Positions 44,100-55,018 of a stretch of DNA of 64,000 bases are shown piece by piece; position 1 is the first letter of the stretch; each line of letters starts with the position of its first letter. Source of the DNA: Oscarella lobularis (taxonomy: Eukaryota; Porifera; Homoscleromorpha; Homosclerophorida; Oscarellidae). Both the position numbers and the translations under genes were made by a program. The notes under the pieces were generated by a model. The model saw nothing but the letters and a program-made list of their open reading frames with translations, did not search any database and was not told the DNA's origin. The stretch covers positions 1,240,001 through 1,304,000 of the forward strand of contig NC_089187.1 in assembly GCF_947507565.1 (NCBI RefSeq), written 5' to 3'.

Positions 44100-44138
44100 C
44101 GAAACGCGAGCGTGAGACGTTAATGCGTGGGTGCACTG
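44100..44138. mobile_element. MITE right end (TA-type family)
   Basis: The word aatgcgtgggtgcactg followed by ta matches the end of the MITE at 33334. The remaining body to the left is too diverged to delimit. Confidence 0.6.
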
Positions 44139-44519
44139 TAGGCCCGCTTTTTTTAAAGTATCCAGTTGCATACAAAATATTTGCAGTTTTTTGCACATGC
44201 GCAGTGTTTTTCCGTTCTGCTTCTTAGCTGTTAAGAGAAATTTCTTTGGCCACGCCCACATTGATTTTTTCATTATTAAGAAAGTGACCAACAAACACTT
44301 AAATTATTGTTATTTGAGCTCATCGCTGTATTTTAGTAGCTTTCTTTGCTGCTGACAGCAACTCTGCGGCCGGGAGGTCTAAAATGTAACAATCAACATG
44401 TTTTTTGGAATACAGTTCTCTTCCACTGTTCGCCATAGCGCGTTACGTATAAACCCCATACATGCAAAATATTCACGCACAGACGGTCATGATTAGTGAT
44501 TGCTAGCATTCTTATATTA

Positions 44520-44610
44520 TTTAAAAAATCCGTGAGAAATACGCCTTCGTTCGTGAGACGGTGAGACAAGGGTGAGACTCACGGCGAATCCGTGAGAGTT
44601 GACAGGTCTG
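44520..44610. mobile_element. hAT-type terminal sequence
   Basis: The terminus ends ..gttgacaggtctg (inverted: cagacctgtcaac), a typical hAT end, with five gtgag motifs in the preceding 80 bases as in the hAT at 5778-8747. No matching left end was found in the window, so this is a solo or very diverged end. Confidence 0.55.
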
Positions 44611-46503
44611 TATGAAGCACACCATTGCGCCAAGGCTCTACGAGCAGTGTGGCCCACCACACGACTCGCGTGCTACTAGTACCACTAACGCTCACTTCAA
44701 ACCGAGGCTACGGTAGAGCGTGTTAATCGTGGTGACCTTTGAGCTACTTTTAGGCGAACCTAATGGAAGACTGGGCTTTGTTTACCGCTTCCAAAAATTC
44801 CGAAATCCTTTCCGCGTTATAGTCGTCGACGTTCAAAACAGCTGCGTTGTGTGGGCCAGACCAGGCCTTCGTTTTTCCTCAGAAATACGACCTGTCTGTC
44901 AAGTGAAAAAAAAACAGTAATTGCTGGTCAAAGCATGCGGTTCAACCTTTTAGGCGAACAGCAGAAAGAGCAGGAAACGATCATTTATAGGAAACCGCAA
45001 AACTCGGATGCTTCCATGACATCTGGATCAGCGTTTGCTTCATTCTTTCAATATTCCCATCTTTCTGTAATAGGCTAAACAGTTTATTTTCTTAATGCCG
45101 GTTAGGCGGCTAACTTTGGCGATCAAGAATAAAGTCAAGCCCTCTATCGGACATTATGTATAACTGCGGGTGATAGCGAGCCAATAAGCGGCTTTCATTC
45201 TCTTAGTGTATATGGGTTAAACCATTTTGCCGCCCTAGGTAATACTCTTCCGGCGTATACAGTGCTATTCCGGGTAATATACTATTTATCTGAGTTAACA
45301 GTAGCATAGTCGCGCTTGAATTTGCGTTTTTGATGAGCTTGCGATGGCTTCCTAATCTAAAAGCTTAATATACAACTCGTAATGCTGGTGAGAAACGGTA
45401 TTTAGAGCACGAGGGCAAGGTCGTGGTCCGAAGCGAAATAGTGCACACATACTTATTACATGGCACGTGACTCTTAACCAATCTCAAAAGTCAATTCTAG
45501 TGCGATAAACATCTTACTGCACTGTTGTAGTTCAATAACTAACATCCGCTAGTTGCTGCCCTAGTTATTGCAAAGAAGTGTCATTTTTCAACCCGTTAGA
45601 ACGCGTTTGCTCTAGATGACTTGTCGAGAGTCACGGCCATGCAATAAATGACTTATACAATGATGGTCGTGCATTATAATGTTATTTAGAGCACTCGGGG
45701 CTTAGTTATAGCCTTAGGCTTTGTCTCGTGCAATAAGTAACGTCCCTCGTGCCCTAAATGGCATAATGCACGATCATCATTTAAAAAATTATACGTATAC
45801 TGCTCGCTGGGCGCTCCATTTCGGCAGATAACTTCTTCGACCAACACTTTCGTCATCGCAGCAAAAACTTTTAGCTATATAGTGAAGTAGTCCTTGAATA
45901 CCACGACTTTAGGTGAAGCGTCAATACGTCCACTGCTCTCCTCACGAAGGGTCCTCTGAAGGCATTTGGCTTCATTTCCGGCGTCACCGAATGACTGTGC
46001 TTACGACTTGTTTTTTTGGCAAACTTCTTCTCACATGCCGTCTAAACAAAATGCCGCAGATTTGATGGCTGTGTGCTTCCGAGAAAAGCGCGAATGACAG
46101 TGACTTTGGCACTGCTACCCTAAAGCCAAGATTTCCGCTTTAAACTTTGATAGGAATCAAGCAATCTCCTCTTCGTGCTTGCTTTTATTTAATAAAGTGC
46201 TCACTCGCCAGCAGAGCGTTGAGTGAATCGTTTCTTGATCGCTATCTGTATCGCAAGTTGCATAAAGTCGCATCAGTTTTTCACCGTGCGAACATCTTCG
46301 TAGCAAATCACTTCCTCAATTTAATTAATCTAGGCAAAAGCGGGCGATCGCGATTTGTTGATCTCGTCATTTGTTAACTTATTTTTTCAATTAACTTCCA
46401 AAAAGGCCAGTTTTCCTTCACGATCTCTAGCGCTGCTTTGTGAATTTGTTTAAGAAAAAGCCCAATCTGAAGTGTCTGCAACGATTTTCGGACCAATTTT
46501 AGG
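44611..46503. other. Long gene-poor stretch
   Basis: No supported gene over about 1.9 kb. It contains repeated words related to tttagagcac(g/t)(a/c)ggg at 45400 and 45690 and the fold-back at 45658-45783. Short frames at 44720-45078 and 46147-46377 show no domain. Confidence 0.45.
45658..45783. repeat. Fold-back inverted repeat, ~40-bp arms
   Basis: The left arm (45658-45700), containing aatgatggtcgtgcattata, pairs with the right arm (45742-45783), containing gcataatgcacgatcatcat, around a ~40-base loop, with few mismatches and a small gap. It may be a MITE or fold-back element. Confidence 0.75.
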
Positions 46504-47300
46504 TTGTGATCAACTCTGGCAGGAGGTTGGCTGTTGCAGCTCAAAATGCGGACGATGATTCCAAAGGTAACAAGCAAGGTTATGCAGTGCAACTCAAACT
46601 CAGTAATTCATTTTACTGTCAGACAATGAAACGGGGTATTTTGTTGTCATCGCTCTTGTGGTTTTGGCGCTGATTGCAACCGCGGCTTTTGTCATCGTCC
46701 TGAAACGAAAAAGAATTGCCAGGGCAACGTGGACTGTAGATCAAGAAGACGACGCCACCGGAGCTTCTTCAGTATCAGCCACTAAGTAAAATTCATCGTT
46801 GTGATCCTTCTGCTTCCTAGCACGCGTATTGTTCCTATTTTTCTAGCAATGACATGGAGTTAAATGGTATATCTGGCTCGGCAGCGCAAACACCGAAGGC
46901 AAATACTTCAACCGCAGCAAAACCAAACAACAAATGGTTTTGGAATAACGACGTAGACAAGCACAAATTCGAATACGAGGGCGATGAACCGCTAGAAATG
47001 ACTCCTCTTCACGTCTACGCCATTTTCCCAAAAAGGGACCTTCCGCCGTCTGTGAAACAAGAGGACAAGAGAGCGGGGTACGATGCGGATACTCTGCTCA
47101 TGCTCGCGTCCTTTTTAGGTGGCTATCGAAATGACGTCCAAGCGGGACGTGTGAAGAGGCCGATAAGATGCGACAAGAAACCAACTTTTGTGCTGCCGCC
47201 GCCGCCGAAAAATCCGAGTAAAATACGCGTTTGTACTTTGTTTTGGATTTGACTTGCATCGTCTTCTCTTTTTGTGTAGCCAAAACTGCTTGAGAAGTTG
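46504..47300 (+). CDS. 3' exons of a probable single-pass membrane protein
   Basis: Exon 1 (about 46504-46567) reads VVINSGRRLAVAAQNADDDS and is followed by gtaaca. The next exon (46622-46788) continues in frame: NETGYFVVIALVVLALIATA and AFVIVLKRKRIAR, a ~23-residue membrane helix ending in a basic stop-transfer stretch. The following exon (46848-47219), after a ctag acceptor, gives the cytoplasmic tail: NKWFWNNDVDKHKFEYEGDE, MTPLHVYAIFPKRDLPPSVK and a P-rich end. The last exon begins after a gtag at about 47280 and adds only a few codons before a stop in the spliced frame. The frame is open throughout, splicing is canonical and the codons look maintained, unlike the neighbours. The extracellular part lies upstream and was not identified. 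The receptor family is unknown. Confidence 0.6.
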
Positions 47301-47625
47301 CCGTCAATGTCAGTGGAAGCTGAGGTAAGGAATAGAAATCGTGTACTGCGTATTGGGCTAATAATTTATTTAGCGCTCAAAGCAGTTTTGAAAGCTATGC
47401 GTTTTTTGTGCAATCTCGTTCTTTGCCAGCCGGTACAAGCACTTTAATGCGTCACACAGCCTCTCCATCAACGGTTCGCTCGGGCAACCTTGATACCAAC
47501 TTCCTAAATTCTCTCTGTGAAACTCTTCGCGATTCTATTTCTCTATGAGAAGCCTCATTTTCTTTATGAAACAGGGAGGCTTCATGCCGATTCACCACGA
47601 TAACCAGTATAATCGGTCAAAATAA

Positions 47626-48066
47626 ATGTGGTACTACCGCTTGCTGCTGATGCCGTTGCTCTTGCGGGTTTGTGTGTTCTGCAGCTGGAGCAGAACATGC
47701 CGCTTTCTTCAACCCGCAGCCATGGAAAGCGTTCGAGCCTTTTCCGATCAGCAAATTCTTTCCAGGAATCAAGAAAACCTCGCTTCTTTGAGCTTCCTGA
47801 CGACGTCGAAGAAGATGATTGACAATTGGCTCCGTCGCTTAAATCGGAAGGAGTTAAACTGTGCTCGACGTCAATGGGGCAACCAAAAAGAGTTCTTTGG
47901 CCGACTAGGTGCTACATCACCTTCGGAGGCATCGTGGGAAAGGGAGAACGTTTCCGTCTGTGAAGCCAAGCGCGCTAAAAGAAGAACACGTGCCTGGATT
48001 GGGCTTGAAAATTTCTATAAAGAATGTCTGGCAAAAGAAATTTTACGCAGGCTGAGAAAGGAGTAA
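47626..48066 (+). CDS. Hypothetical ORF, 146 residues
   Basis: An ATG opens MWYYRLLLMPLLLRVCVFCS, a hydrophobic start that could be a signal or anchor. It is followed by a basic, helix-prone chain (MIDNWLRRLNRKELNCARRQ, NFYKECLAKEILRRLRKE) and a stop. Another frame is open at its start and no domain is recognised. It may be a real single-exon gene or a chance frame. Confidence 0.3.
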   Translation: MWYYRLLLMPLLLRVCVFCSWSRTCRFLQPAAMESVRAFSDQQILSRNQENLASLSFLTTSKKMIDNWLRRLNRKELNCARRQWGNQKEFFGRLGATSPSEASWERENVSVCEAKRAKRRTRAWIGLENFYKECLAKEILRRLRKE

Positions 48067-48402
48067 CTTACTGCGGCTAATACCTTGATTTCTACTCCTT
48101 GGAAGGTCCTAGTATGCCAGGCTGTAGATTCACTAAAGTACGTTCACTTATTATGTGTCCCGTGGGAAAAAAGGCGGGGCGATATTGATTTCGGAGGGCG
48201 TTTGCCTTCCACTGTCCGAATCAATATCAATGCTATGTCCTATCGTTTATACGCGTTTCTGCGTTTACTGTAGTGCATTAGTGCGTACAGTTTGAGCAGG
48301 AACGTAATTTGTTTTGTAATGTATGTAAGGCCGTCCTCTTGAGTCACGCCCATTTACGTAATTAATTGGTACAAATGCACCGCTTTCATACCAAAGGAAA
48401 CT
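48067..48402. other. No gene recognised
   Basis: Intergenic sequence upstream of the 3' end of a minus-strand transposase remnant. Confidence 0.5.
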
Positions 48403-49330
48403 TTACTCGCTAAGATCTTCGTCTTCTGCTAAACCGTCCTCACTGTCTGAATCTTCGTGCCCTAAGCTTATAACAAGCTCCTCTACCGCTCTTTCTACTA
48501 GGCCGTCGGTCTCTCGGTAGTGATTCTCTACTTTGGTAATAACATGCCGCACACACGACGCCCACCGGTCAGAATCGACGTTTTCTATACCTTTCCGCGC
48601 GCAAACCTCGATGGCACCAGCCATAGTAAAGTCCTTAATATTGCGCGCTGCATATCCCTTTACTTGCGCCCAAACCAATTCGATAGGGTTTAGCTCGCAG
48701 TGCCGGTAGACGAATTACGTCGAAGCCGAACTCAGCTGCTTTAGTGTCCGTTAGATAAGTGGGCTTCGCATTCTGTGCTTTCACTGTCAGGAAGAGCTCG
48801 GCTTTTAGGCTTCGAGAATCGTATACTACGCCTCTCTTAGTTAGCCATTCCATCATAAATGTTTTGTTCTGCTCTTAGTGGGTATTTTTTCAAATACGCT
48901 ATTGTGATATTTAGCAGTCTAAAACAATGACGGATCGAGGAGGGCAGTTGAGAAGGAGCCTGTTCGTAAACCATTCCATAAAATGTTCTAAGTTCATCTC
49001 GTTGTGATAATCACTCGTCCCAGATTTTCAACGAAAGACAAGGTCGGCATTGTCTATCCAACCTCCTTCCCAACCTGCATGTAAAATTATTAGGCGCCCG
49101 CCCTTTCCCGATGGAACGGGCAAACCGTCTCGTCCGTCATAGTCTAGCCACGTCCGCTCAACTGCGAGTTTTTTCAGGCTAAGGGTCTGATACCAAACAG
49201 AATGTCTTGCTCTAAGTGCACCACTGGCATGTACGTTGAAATGTAATGACGGTTATGTCTGGCGTTGTCCAAATGGGTCATGCACCGCTATAAAGTTTGT
49301 AAATTCCTCCATCGTCGTTCGGTCGTTTTC
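48403..49330 (-). pseudogene. IS630-like DDE transposase remnant
   Basis: Right to left: GGRLIILHAGWEGGWIDNAD near 49110; SDYHNEMNLEHFMEWFTN near 49000; MMEWLTKRGVVYDSRSLKAE at 48856; then after a shift YRHCELNPIELVWAQVKGYA near 48690, the third catalytic block. An acidic tail (EDSDSEDGLAEDEDLSE) stops at 48403. This order (LHAG..W, DYH.EM, W(L)..G, HCELNPIE..W.Q.K) is typical of an IS630/Tc1-related family widespread in invertebrates. Frameshifts are present. Confidence 0.8.
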
Positions 49331-49549
49331 TAAAGTCTTCTATACAGGTTCATACGAGAAGGATCTTTCTTCTCTAAAAGTAAACTGTCCCTGAAAACAT
49401 GGCTTCTTATCCAGTAATGGGCTGGACATCGGTCTATAGGAGAAGCTGCCATTGAAACAGATATTGGACGCAAAGCGTCAGGGCAAGTTTACCAGTATCT
49501 GCGAGACGCCTGCTCTTGGTATCTCAACTTACCTGAAAACGCTATCAAA

Positions 49550-50148
49550 TTGGGAGGCTGCGGGATTCACGCGGGCCCTGTTCAAGTGGTCGAGTCGTGC
49601 TTTTCACACAAACCTAAGGTATGATCTAGAGTACATATACCATGGAGAACGAGAGCTGCATTGATCTTAATGGAGCATCATCGCGGGCATCCTCCGAGAT
49701 CCCAAGTGTGGGTCTTCGCAATGGTGGACGTTTCGACGACCCCAGCAACAGGATTTATGCAAATCCTCCCAAGGCGAGACGAAGAAACGCTTGAGGGTAT
49801 TATCGCAGCCCATCTCCACGACGGCAGCGCAGTTCACTCCGACCAATGGGCTGGTTACCGACATTTGTGCGACTTGCCACAAGTTCGTGAGCACAGAACG
49901 GTCAACCACTCGGAGCACTTCAAGGACCCCGCAACGGGAGTCCATACTAACCATATCGAATCGTACTGGAACCGCGTCAAAATGAACATGAAGCGCATGA
50001 GGGGATATCGAAGGAAACAGTTGGCCGGACAAAGATTCTTGATGAGTTCATGTGGCGAGAGCGCTGGGGAAGAAATAGAAATGAGGCATTCGAAAACATT
50101 CTTTCAACGATCGCCAAGTGGTATGATCCGGGGACGGCGGGCCGGGGA
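49550..50148 (+). pseudogene. Merlin (ISXO2/IS1016-like) transposase, near complete 3' part
   Basis: The first part (about 49553-49618) reads GGCGIHAGPVQVVESCFSHK, corresponding to the first catalytic block (usually V-x-IDES-F-HK), with the D replaced. After an intron-like gap (gtatga..), HHRGHPPRSQVWVFAMVDVS and FMQILPRRDEETLEGIIAAH follow. SAVHSDQWAGYRHL carries the second D, and THTNHIESYWNRVKMNMKR-type sequence (VHTNHIESYWNRVKMNMKR) carries the third acidic residue. A shift near 50020 is followed by DEFMWRERWGRNRNEAFENI. The loss of the first catalytic D and the shift make it inactive. Terminal repeats were not found. Confidence 0.85.
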
Positions 50149-50555
50149 GTCGAATGACGTGGCTCGCGAAGCCCGTAAGACGCTATAAATTGCGATATTT
50201 GATGTTCTTCTGTTGTGTGCTTGCCTGTGTTCTTCTTCGCGGTAGAGATGTAAGCGATGATGACTGTGGGAATGTTATGATAGACCCGGACCCCACCCCG
50301 ACCCGCTCCCGCCTCGACTCCGCCTCTGTAAAGAAGAGGTACGGAGGGCGTGAGCTGTATCTGCGAGTATACGGGCAGAGGAACGCTAATACACCCTCGT
50401 ACCTCTACCCGACATGATCCGAAATTTTACCAAGTGAATTCTTATTCCACGCAACCAAGCTTTTTCGTTCCAATTCTTCTCCACATTTTGCAAATAGCAT
50501 TAAAATATACAAAAATTACTATCAGATTTCAATAGTAACTATACAGAGACTAGCC
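50149..50555. other. No gene recognised
   Basis: Intergenic sequence. A short C-rich stretch at about 50285-50330 (ccccaccccgacccgctccc) is the only notable composition feature. Confidence 0.5.
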
Positions 50556-50559
50556 TGTT

Positions 50560-51072
50560 GCACATTCACCTGAATAAATAACAATGAATATATTTTAATT
50601 CTTCCGTTGTCTCTCTCGACACACATCGCAACATCTTTCACATTGATTACTAATACTTGAATCAAAGTATGATAGCAGTCACTGCCTACGGCAAGTGGTT
50701 TGTTTTCGAGGTATTTCCAAACGTCGCATACTTCCTTGTGTCGAAATTCCTTAGGATTACTGTACATAGGGCATTCCACCTTTTCCAATAAATAACAGAC
50801 GTTGCTTTCTTCCACCCCTCCCGCAAACTTGATGGCGATCCGTAATGAATTATTTTTATAACGCCCTTGAGGTTAACACCCATTCCTAAGGCCTTTGTTG
50901 CAAACACAATTCTAACTGTTCCATTAGGTATTGCTAAGCCATCCAACGCAATATTCTTAATTCGCTGTGGAGTGAGTGGAGTGTACTTCTGACTTCGTCG
51001 ACGGCGATGGCGCGTCCGGTGTTGACATCTTAGAGGAAATGCGTTTCTCGTACACCAGTCGTAAAACACCAT
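50560..51072 (-). pseudogene. RecQ-like helicase C-terminal fragment
   Basis: The minus strand reads VRIVFATKALGMGVNLKGVI and KIIHYGSPSS, which is motif V/VI territory of RecQ-type SF2 helicases (IVVAT.AFGMG.N...V..VIHY..P). In the next frame NPKEFRHKEVCDVWKYLENK may correspond to the zinc-binding region. No motif I-III part was found to the right, where a gypsy remnant begins on the other strand. It is a truncated, shifted fragment. Confidence 0.7.
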
Positions 51073-51099
51073 GCATTTGTTCTTAGATCATTCGACCTC

Positions 51100-52200
51100 T
51101 CAGGCACGCCCTTTCGGGAAAGCCAGCACTTCGTTCACTAGGAATCATAAGCGCCCAGCGGAACTCCTTGCTGCAAGGTCCTCGTCTCTTGATGCCCACC
51201 GAAAATTCCCCAGTTGGTTTCGAGGTCTCGTATGCTGGTCGAGTACAGCATCCAACTACGGGAAGGAGCCACACCCTTTGCGCTTAGGACATCCCGAAGC
51301 GTACCACTTCCGCTAATGGACAGAGTCGAAGCTGAATTACAGCGCAAGAAGTTGATTGGAGTGATTACGCCGGTCCTAGAGCCGACAGAGTTGTGCTCCG
51401 CCATTGTCGTCGTGCCTAAAAGCAGACTCAAGGTTCGTGTCTGTGTCGACCTTGGAAAGCTTAATGAATGCGTGAAATGAGCTCGTCTTATGCTTCTCCC
51501 GCCGTTGATCACGTTCTCGCTCAGTTGTGCGGAGTCAAAGTCTTCACGCACATTGACGCCAACAGTGGATAGTGGCAGATTCGCCTAGCTAAAGAGTCAG
51601 CTAAAGAGTCAGCTCTCCTGACTCACTTCATCACCCCGTTTGGACGCTTCTGCTTCAATATGCTGCCTTTCGGAATCACCTCTGCTCCAGAAGTCTTTCA
51701 ACTGAAGATGCAGCAAATTCTATCCGGATTACCAAGAGTCGTCTGCATGACGATTGACTGTCTTGTTTTCGGAACTACAAAGTGCAAACGGCTCGTTGAC
51801 GCAGGATAACTCAACGCCGACAAGTGCAAGTTCTCTGTCGAGTCAGTCAAATTTCTCGGTCTATACGTCGATACCAACGAGATCACAAGCGATCCTGAAA
51901 AAGTCAAAGCTATCCAGGAGATGCAGTCCCCGAAAAGTGTCTCAAACGTCCGTCGATTCATTGGCATGGTCATTCACCTAGGCAAATCTCGCGGAGCTAA
52001 CAGAAGCGCTACGCACCTTTCTGTCAAAGAAAACCATTCGCTTTGGGGTGGCGCACAATCTGATGCCTTTGACAAGATCAGGCAGATTCTTGCTTCTACT
52101 ACAGTTTTGGCTCATTACAATCCCAGGCTGAAACCGTCGCTTCAGCCGACGCATCCTCTTTCGGTGCTTTCTTACAAACATGATAAAGCTGACAATTTTT
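51100..52200 (+). pseudogene. Ty3/gypsy RT-RNase H remnant (second copy)
   Basis: Pieces in order: VEYSIQLREGATPFALRTSR, then PLPLMDRVEAELQRKKLIGV; SAIVVVPKSRLKVRVCVDLG, then KLNECVK; VFTHIDANSG..WQIRLAKE; LLTHFITPFGRFCFNMLPFG, then ITSAPEVFQLKMQQIL; a degenerate active-site strand VVCMTIDCLVFGTT; NADKCKFSVESVKFLGLYVD; VSNVRRFIGMVIHLGKS; and an RNase H start. Stops near 51480, 51569 and 51808. It differs from the remnant at 39905 in sequence and belongs to another gypsy family. No LTRs were seen. Confidence 0.9.
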
Positions 52201-52480
52201 TCAATCAAGTCAGAGGGAGGACGCTGGCAGGCTGTCGTAGTGGCACGCAAAGTAAAATTGAACCGTTGTAGAAATTTGTCGAGCCACCCAATGCTTGCTC
52301 GAAAGTTTTCGCAATCTGGGAGCTTTGCGCTATTTTCTTTGCTTCGAGCATTCTGCGGACTGGGTGAAGCCGCCCGCTGTCCTTGCGCCGACTGCGGTGT
52401 CTGCGCCGCAGTTTTGCAATCGAGGGCGCGATGCACTTTACCGCACTTATCGCAAGCGTGTCGATAAACGCAATTCGTGA
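52040..52480 (-). pseudogene. Pogo-type HTH fragment preceded by a zinc-knuckle-like motif
   Basis: The frame 52436-51978 reads NFRASIGWLDKFLQRFNFTL then RATTTACQRPPSDLIEKIVS, a CENPB-type DNA-binding HTH as in pogo/Tigger transposases. Just upstream in the same frame (near 52460-52420) lies CDKCGKVHRALDC, with C-x2-C-x3-H-x4-C spacing close to a retroelement zinc knuckle. The chain then loses meaning where the gypsy remnant lies on the opposite strand. It may be a fusion or two abutting fragments. Confidence 0.55.
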
Positions 52481-53246
52481 AGAAGCGACAGCCATTCTGC
52501 GCGAAGTTGAAAAGCCTTCACACGTCGCGATTCGCCCTAGACCCACGCACGCGTCGCTAGTACTATATAGTGTTGGGTTCGGGCCTCTGTTGCCGCGTAG
52601 CTGGTAGTCGCGCGTCGCGTCATGCATTAAACCATGCTTTACCGGTTCCTAGACGTGTGCAGTCTAGCCGCCGGTGCGTACCGTTTCGGTATCGTACTCT
52701 GGCAACTGTGAATGGCAACTTCTTTCTTTGACATCGCTGTCAGCAATCGGGCCGCCGCTACAAGGTACACTCCTTACGGAAATATTGCCTCCTTCAAAAA
52801 CAAACCGGAAGATTTATTAAAATCAATAGAACTATTGCAATCTTTACTAGTTATTGCAGATCTCGCATGAATTATTCTCTCATTTTGTGTACAATCGTAT
52901 AGATAGTCTTTGCGGTTTTTTGCCGTATTTGGTGCGTTTTAGACAAACTACAACGCTTCGAAGCGAGAAGAAGACGCCTTCAACCCGTTATAGTTTGACA
53001 AAGCGTTCTGGGCAACTTTGGTTAAAAGGCTGACAGCATAAGATGCCTCGATTGAAGCGACGTTATCGTTTCAGACAAAAGAACGTTTCTAAAGGCGATT
53101 TCGCTACGAAAACGTGAACTTTTGTTTTGAACAGACACACTTCTTTTTTAACCTCTGTAATTTCTTTTCAAAACAATGTTTCGATAACGATACTTCGCGA
53201 AATAATGAGTGCAGCCATTGAAAAACAAAACGTACATTTGCGCATA
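52481..53246. other. No gene recognised
   Basis: Stop-rich intergenic sequence preceding the pogo element. Confidence 0.5.
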
Positions 53247-55018
53247 CCGTATATCTTCGATTACTAGTCGCCCTCGTTTATAAGTCGCCCTCGAATGCAA
53301 CCCGCATATTCGACAATACGAATTAAATAGAAGCCGCTCTCGATTACAAGCCGCGGCTTTTATTTAAATTTTTCTCGTCTGCGTATCTGTATTACCCTCT
53401 CTTTGTTTGCGTACTGCTGTTCTAATTTTTGCTGTAGCGTTCCACTACTAATTCACCACTACTCATAGTCAACGTCTTGTTCTTCATCATTGTCAGTCTC
53501 TCCTTCTTTATCCTCTTCAGATTCGGAATCATCCTCGACATGCTGATCACCTTCCCCACCCTCAATTACTGCCAACGCATCTGGAGCAATGCCGTGTTTG
53601 ATACAGTGAATCTCATCGGGATTGGCGGTTGTAATTCCGCAGGCCGAGAATGATCGAATAATGATTTCTGGAGAAAGATTTCGCCAAGCCTTGACGACCC
53701 ATTCAGCCATCTTGCGTTTGCTCGGGGCACGAGGATTACCGGCAGAGGTGACATCTCCTGCTCTTTCATCCGATTGCAGCCATTCCTCATACATTTCTCT
53801 GTACGACGCTTTAAATGGCTGATTCCAAGAGACATCAGCAGGTTGTACAAGTTTAGTGCAACCGCCAGGAATGCAAGAAACAGTTGTTTTCGCTTTCTTT
53901 AAACAATCGCGGACTTCCTGAGTCAAATGGCACCTGTAGGAATCCCATACAAGTAAACGTCTGCTGAAGGAAAGCGTCCCCATGTGCGATCTACCCAGTC
54001 AATCGTACTGTCCGTCTGCATCCAACCGTTGCTAGTGAGTTGAATTAAGGCACCGGAAAAATCTTTCAATTCCTGCGGAAAACGCTTGCCTTTGAAAACA
54101 ATATACGGCGGAAGCTTTCTCCCGTCAGCCATGGCGGCCAGACAAACAGTGACTCTCGATTTCTCGTGCCCAGTTGTCAGAACTGGCACATGCCTGACGC
54201 CCCTCGCGTCAACCGTTGATCCGCCAGGCATATCGGCCCAAATGGCAGTTTCATCCATGTTTCCAATCATCGATGGGTCGAGGCAGAAGATTTCCCGCTG
54301 TTTTTTGCAATAAAGAACGAAATTCCCAACTTTGCTGCCGAGCTCAGGTGGCAGCCTCTGTCCAGTGGTTGTTCTGGCGCGTATAACGAAGTCGTGCCTT
54401 TTCAAAAATTTGTCAATCCATCCTTGGCTAGCCTTGAAATTAGGATCGTCAACCAATAGCTTCGCTTTCAAAGCTATGGCTTTTCGCGTGACTCGAAAGT
54501 ACTGCTGTCGCTGATGAACAATCCAATGAGCTAACTCTTCCTCAATATCATACGCGGGCTTTCTTCCTCAGCCATCCAATCGCTTTCGCTTGGATGGATG
54601 TTCAGCTTGCCTGATGGCAGCCTCTTTTCCCCTCCAACTTCGGACGAGTTTCTCATCAATTCCCAGTTCCTTAGCAGCTGGCCGGTTGCCCCGACGTTTC
54701 CCAAGTTCAATGGCTTTGATCTTGAAGGACAAATCGTACGTCTTCCTGGGAGGCATCGTGAACGTCGGTATAGCGTCTGCCCTTCCGTGAGACAATGGAA
54801 GCCTTCCCGTATACCAATGTGCAGCAAAAGGCACGTTCCAGACCAGAGTAAAACTGCACCGGTACGTGGACGAAGCAAGCCAAATAGAGTAGGTTACAGA
54901 AAACGTCTGGGCCAATCAGGAAAAGACGCCCTCAAATACAAGCCGCCCTCGAATATAAGCCTTACTTGAGACCATCTGCTAAAAATAGAAGCCGCGACTA
55001 GTAATCGAAGATATACGG
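53247..55018 (-). mobile_element. Pogo-type transposon, 1772 bp, TA-flanked
   Basis: Inverted ends start ccgtatatcttcgattacta and close tagtaatcgaagatatacgg, with subterminal gtcgccctcg-type repeats on both sides. TA flanks both ends (53245-53246 and 55019-55020). The single gene is on the minus strand and almost intact. Confidence 0.93.
53459..54756 (-). CDS. Pogo transposase, two lesions
   Basis: An ATG at 54756 opens MPPRKTYDLSFKIKAIELGK, a psq-type HTH. A TGA follows KRKRLDG (near 54570). Then ELAHWIVHQRQQYFRVTRKA and FKASQGWIDKFLKRHDFVIR form the CENPB HTH. The DDE core has MIGNMDETAIWADMPGG (first D), then after a one-base shift near 53960 LLVWDSYRCHLTQEVRDCL (second D) and LVQPADVSWNQPFKASYREM (third D in PADVSWN). 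The C-terminus is acidic, ending DVDYE. Length and order match full pogo transposases. Apart from one stop and one shift the coding region is complete, implying recent activity. Confidence 0.9.
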
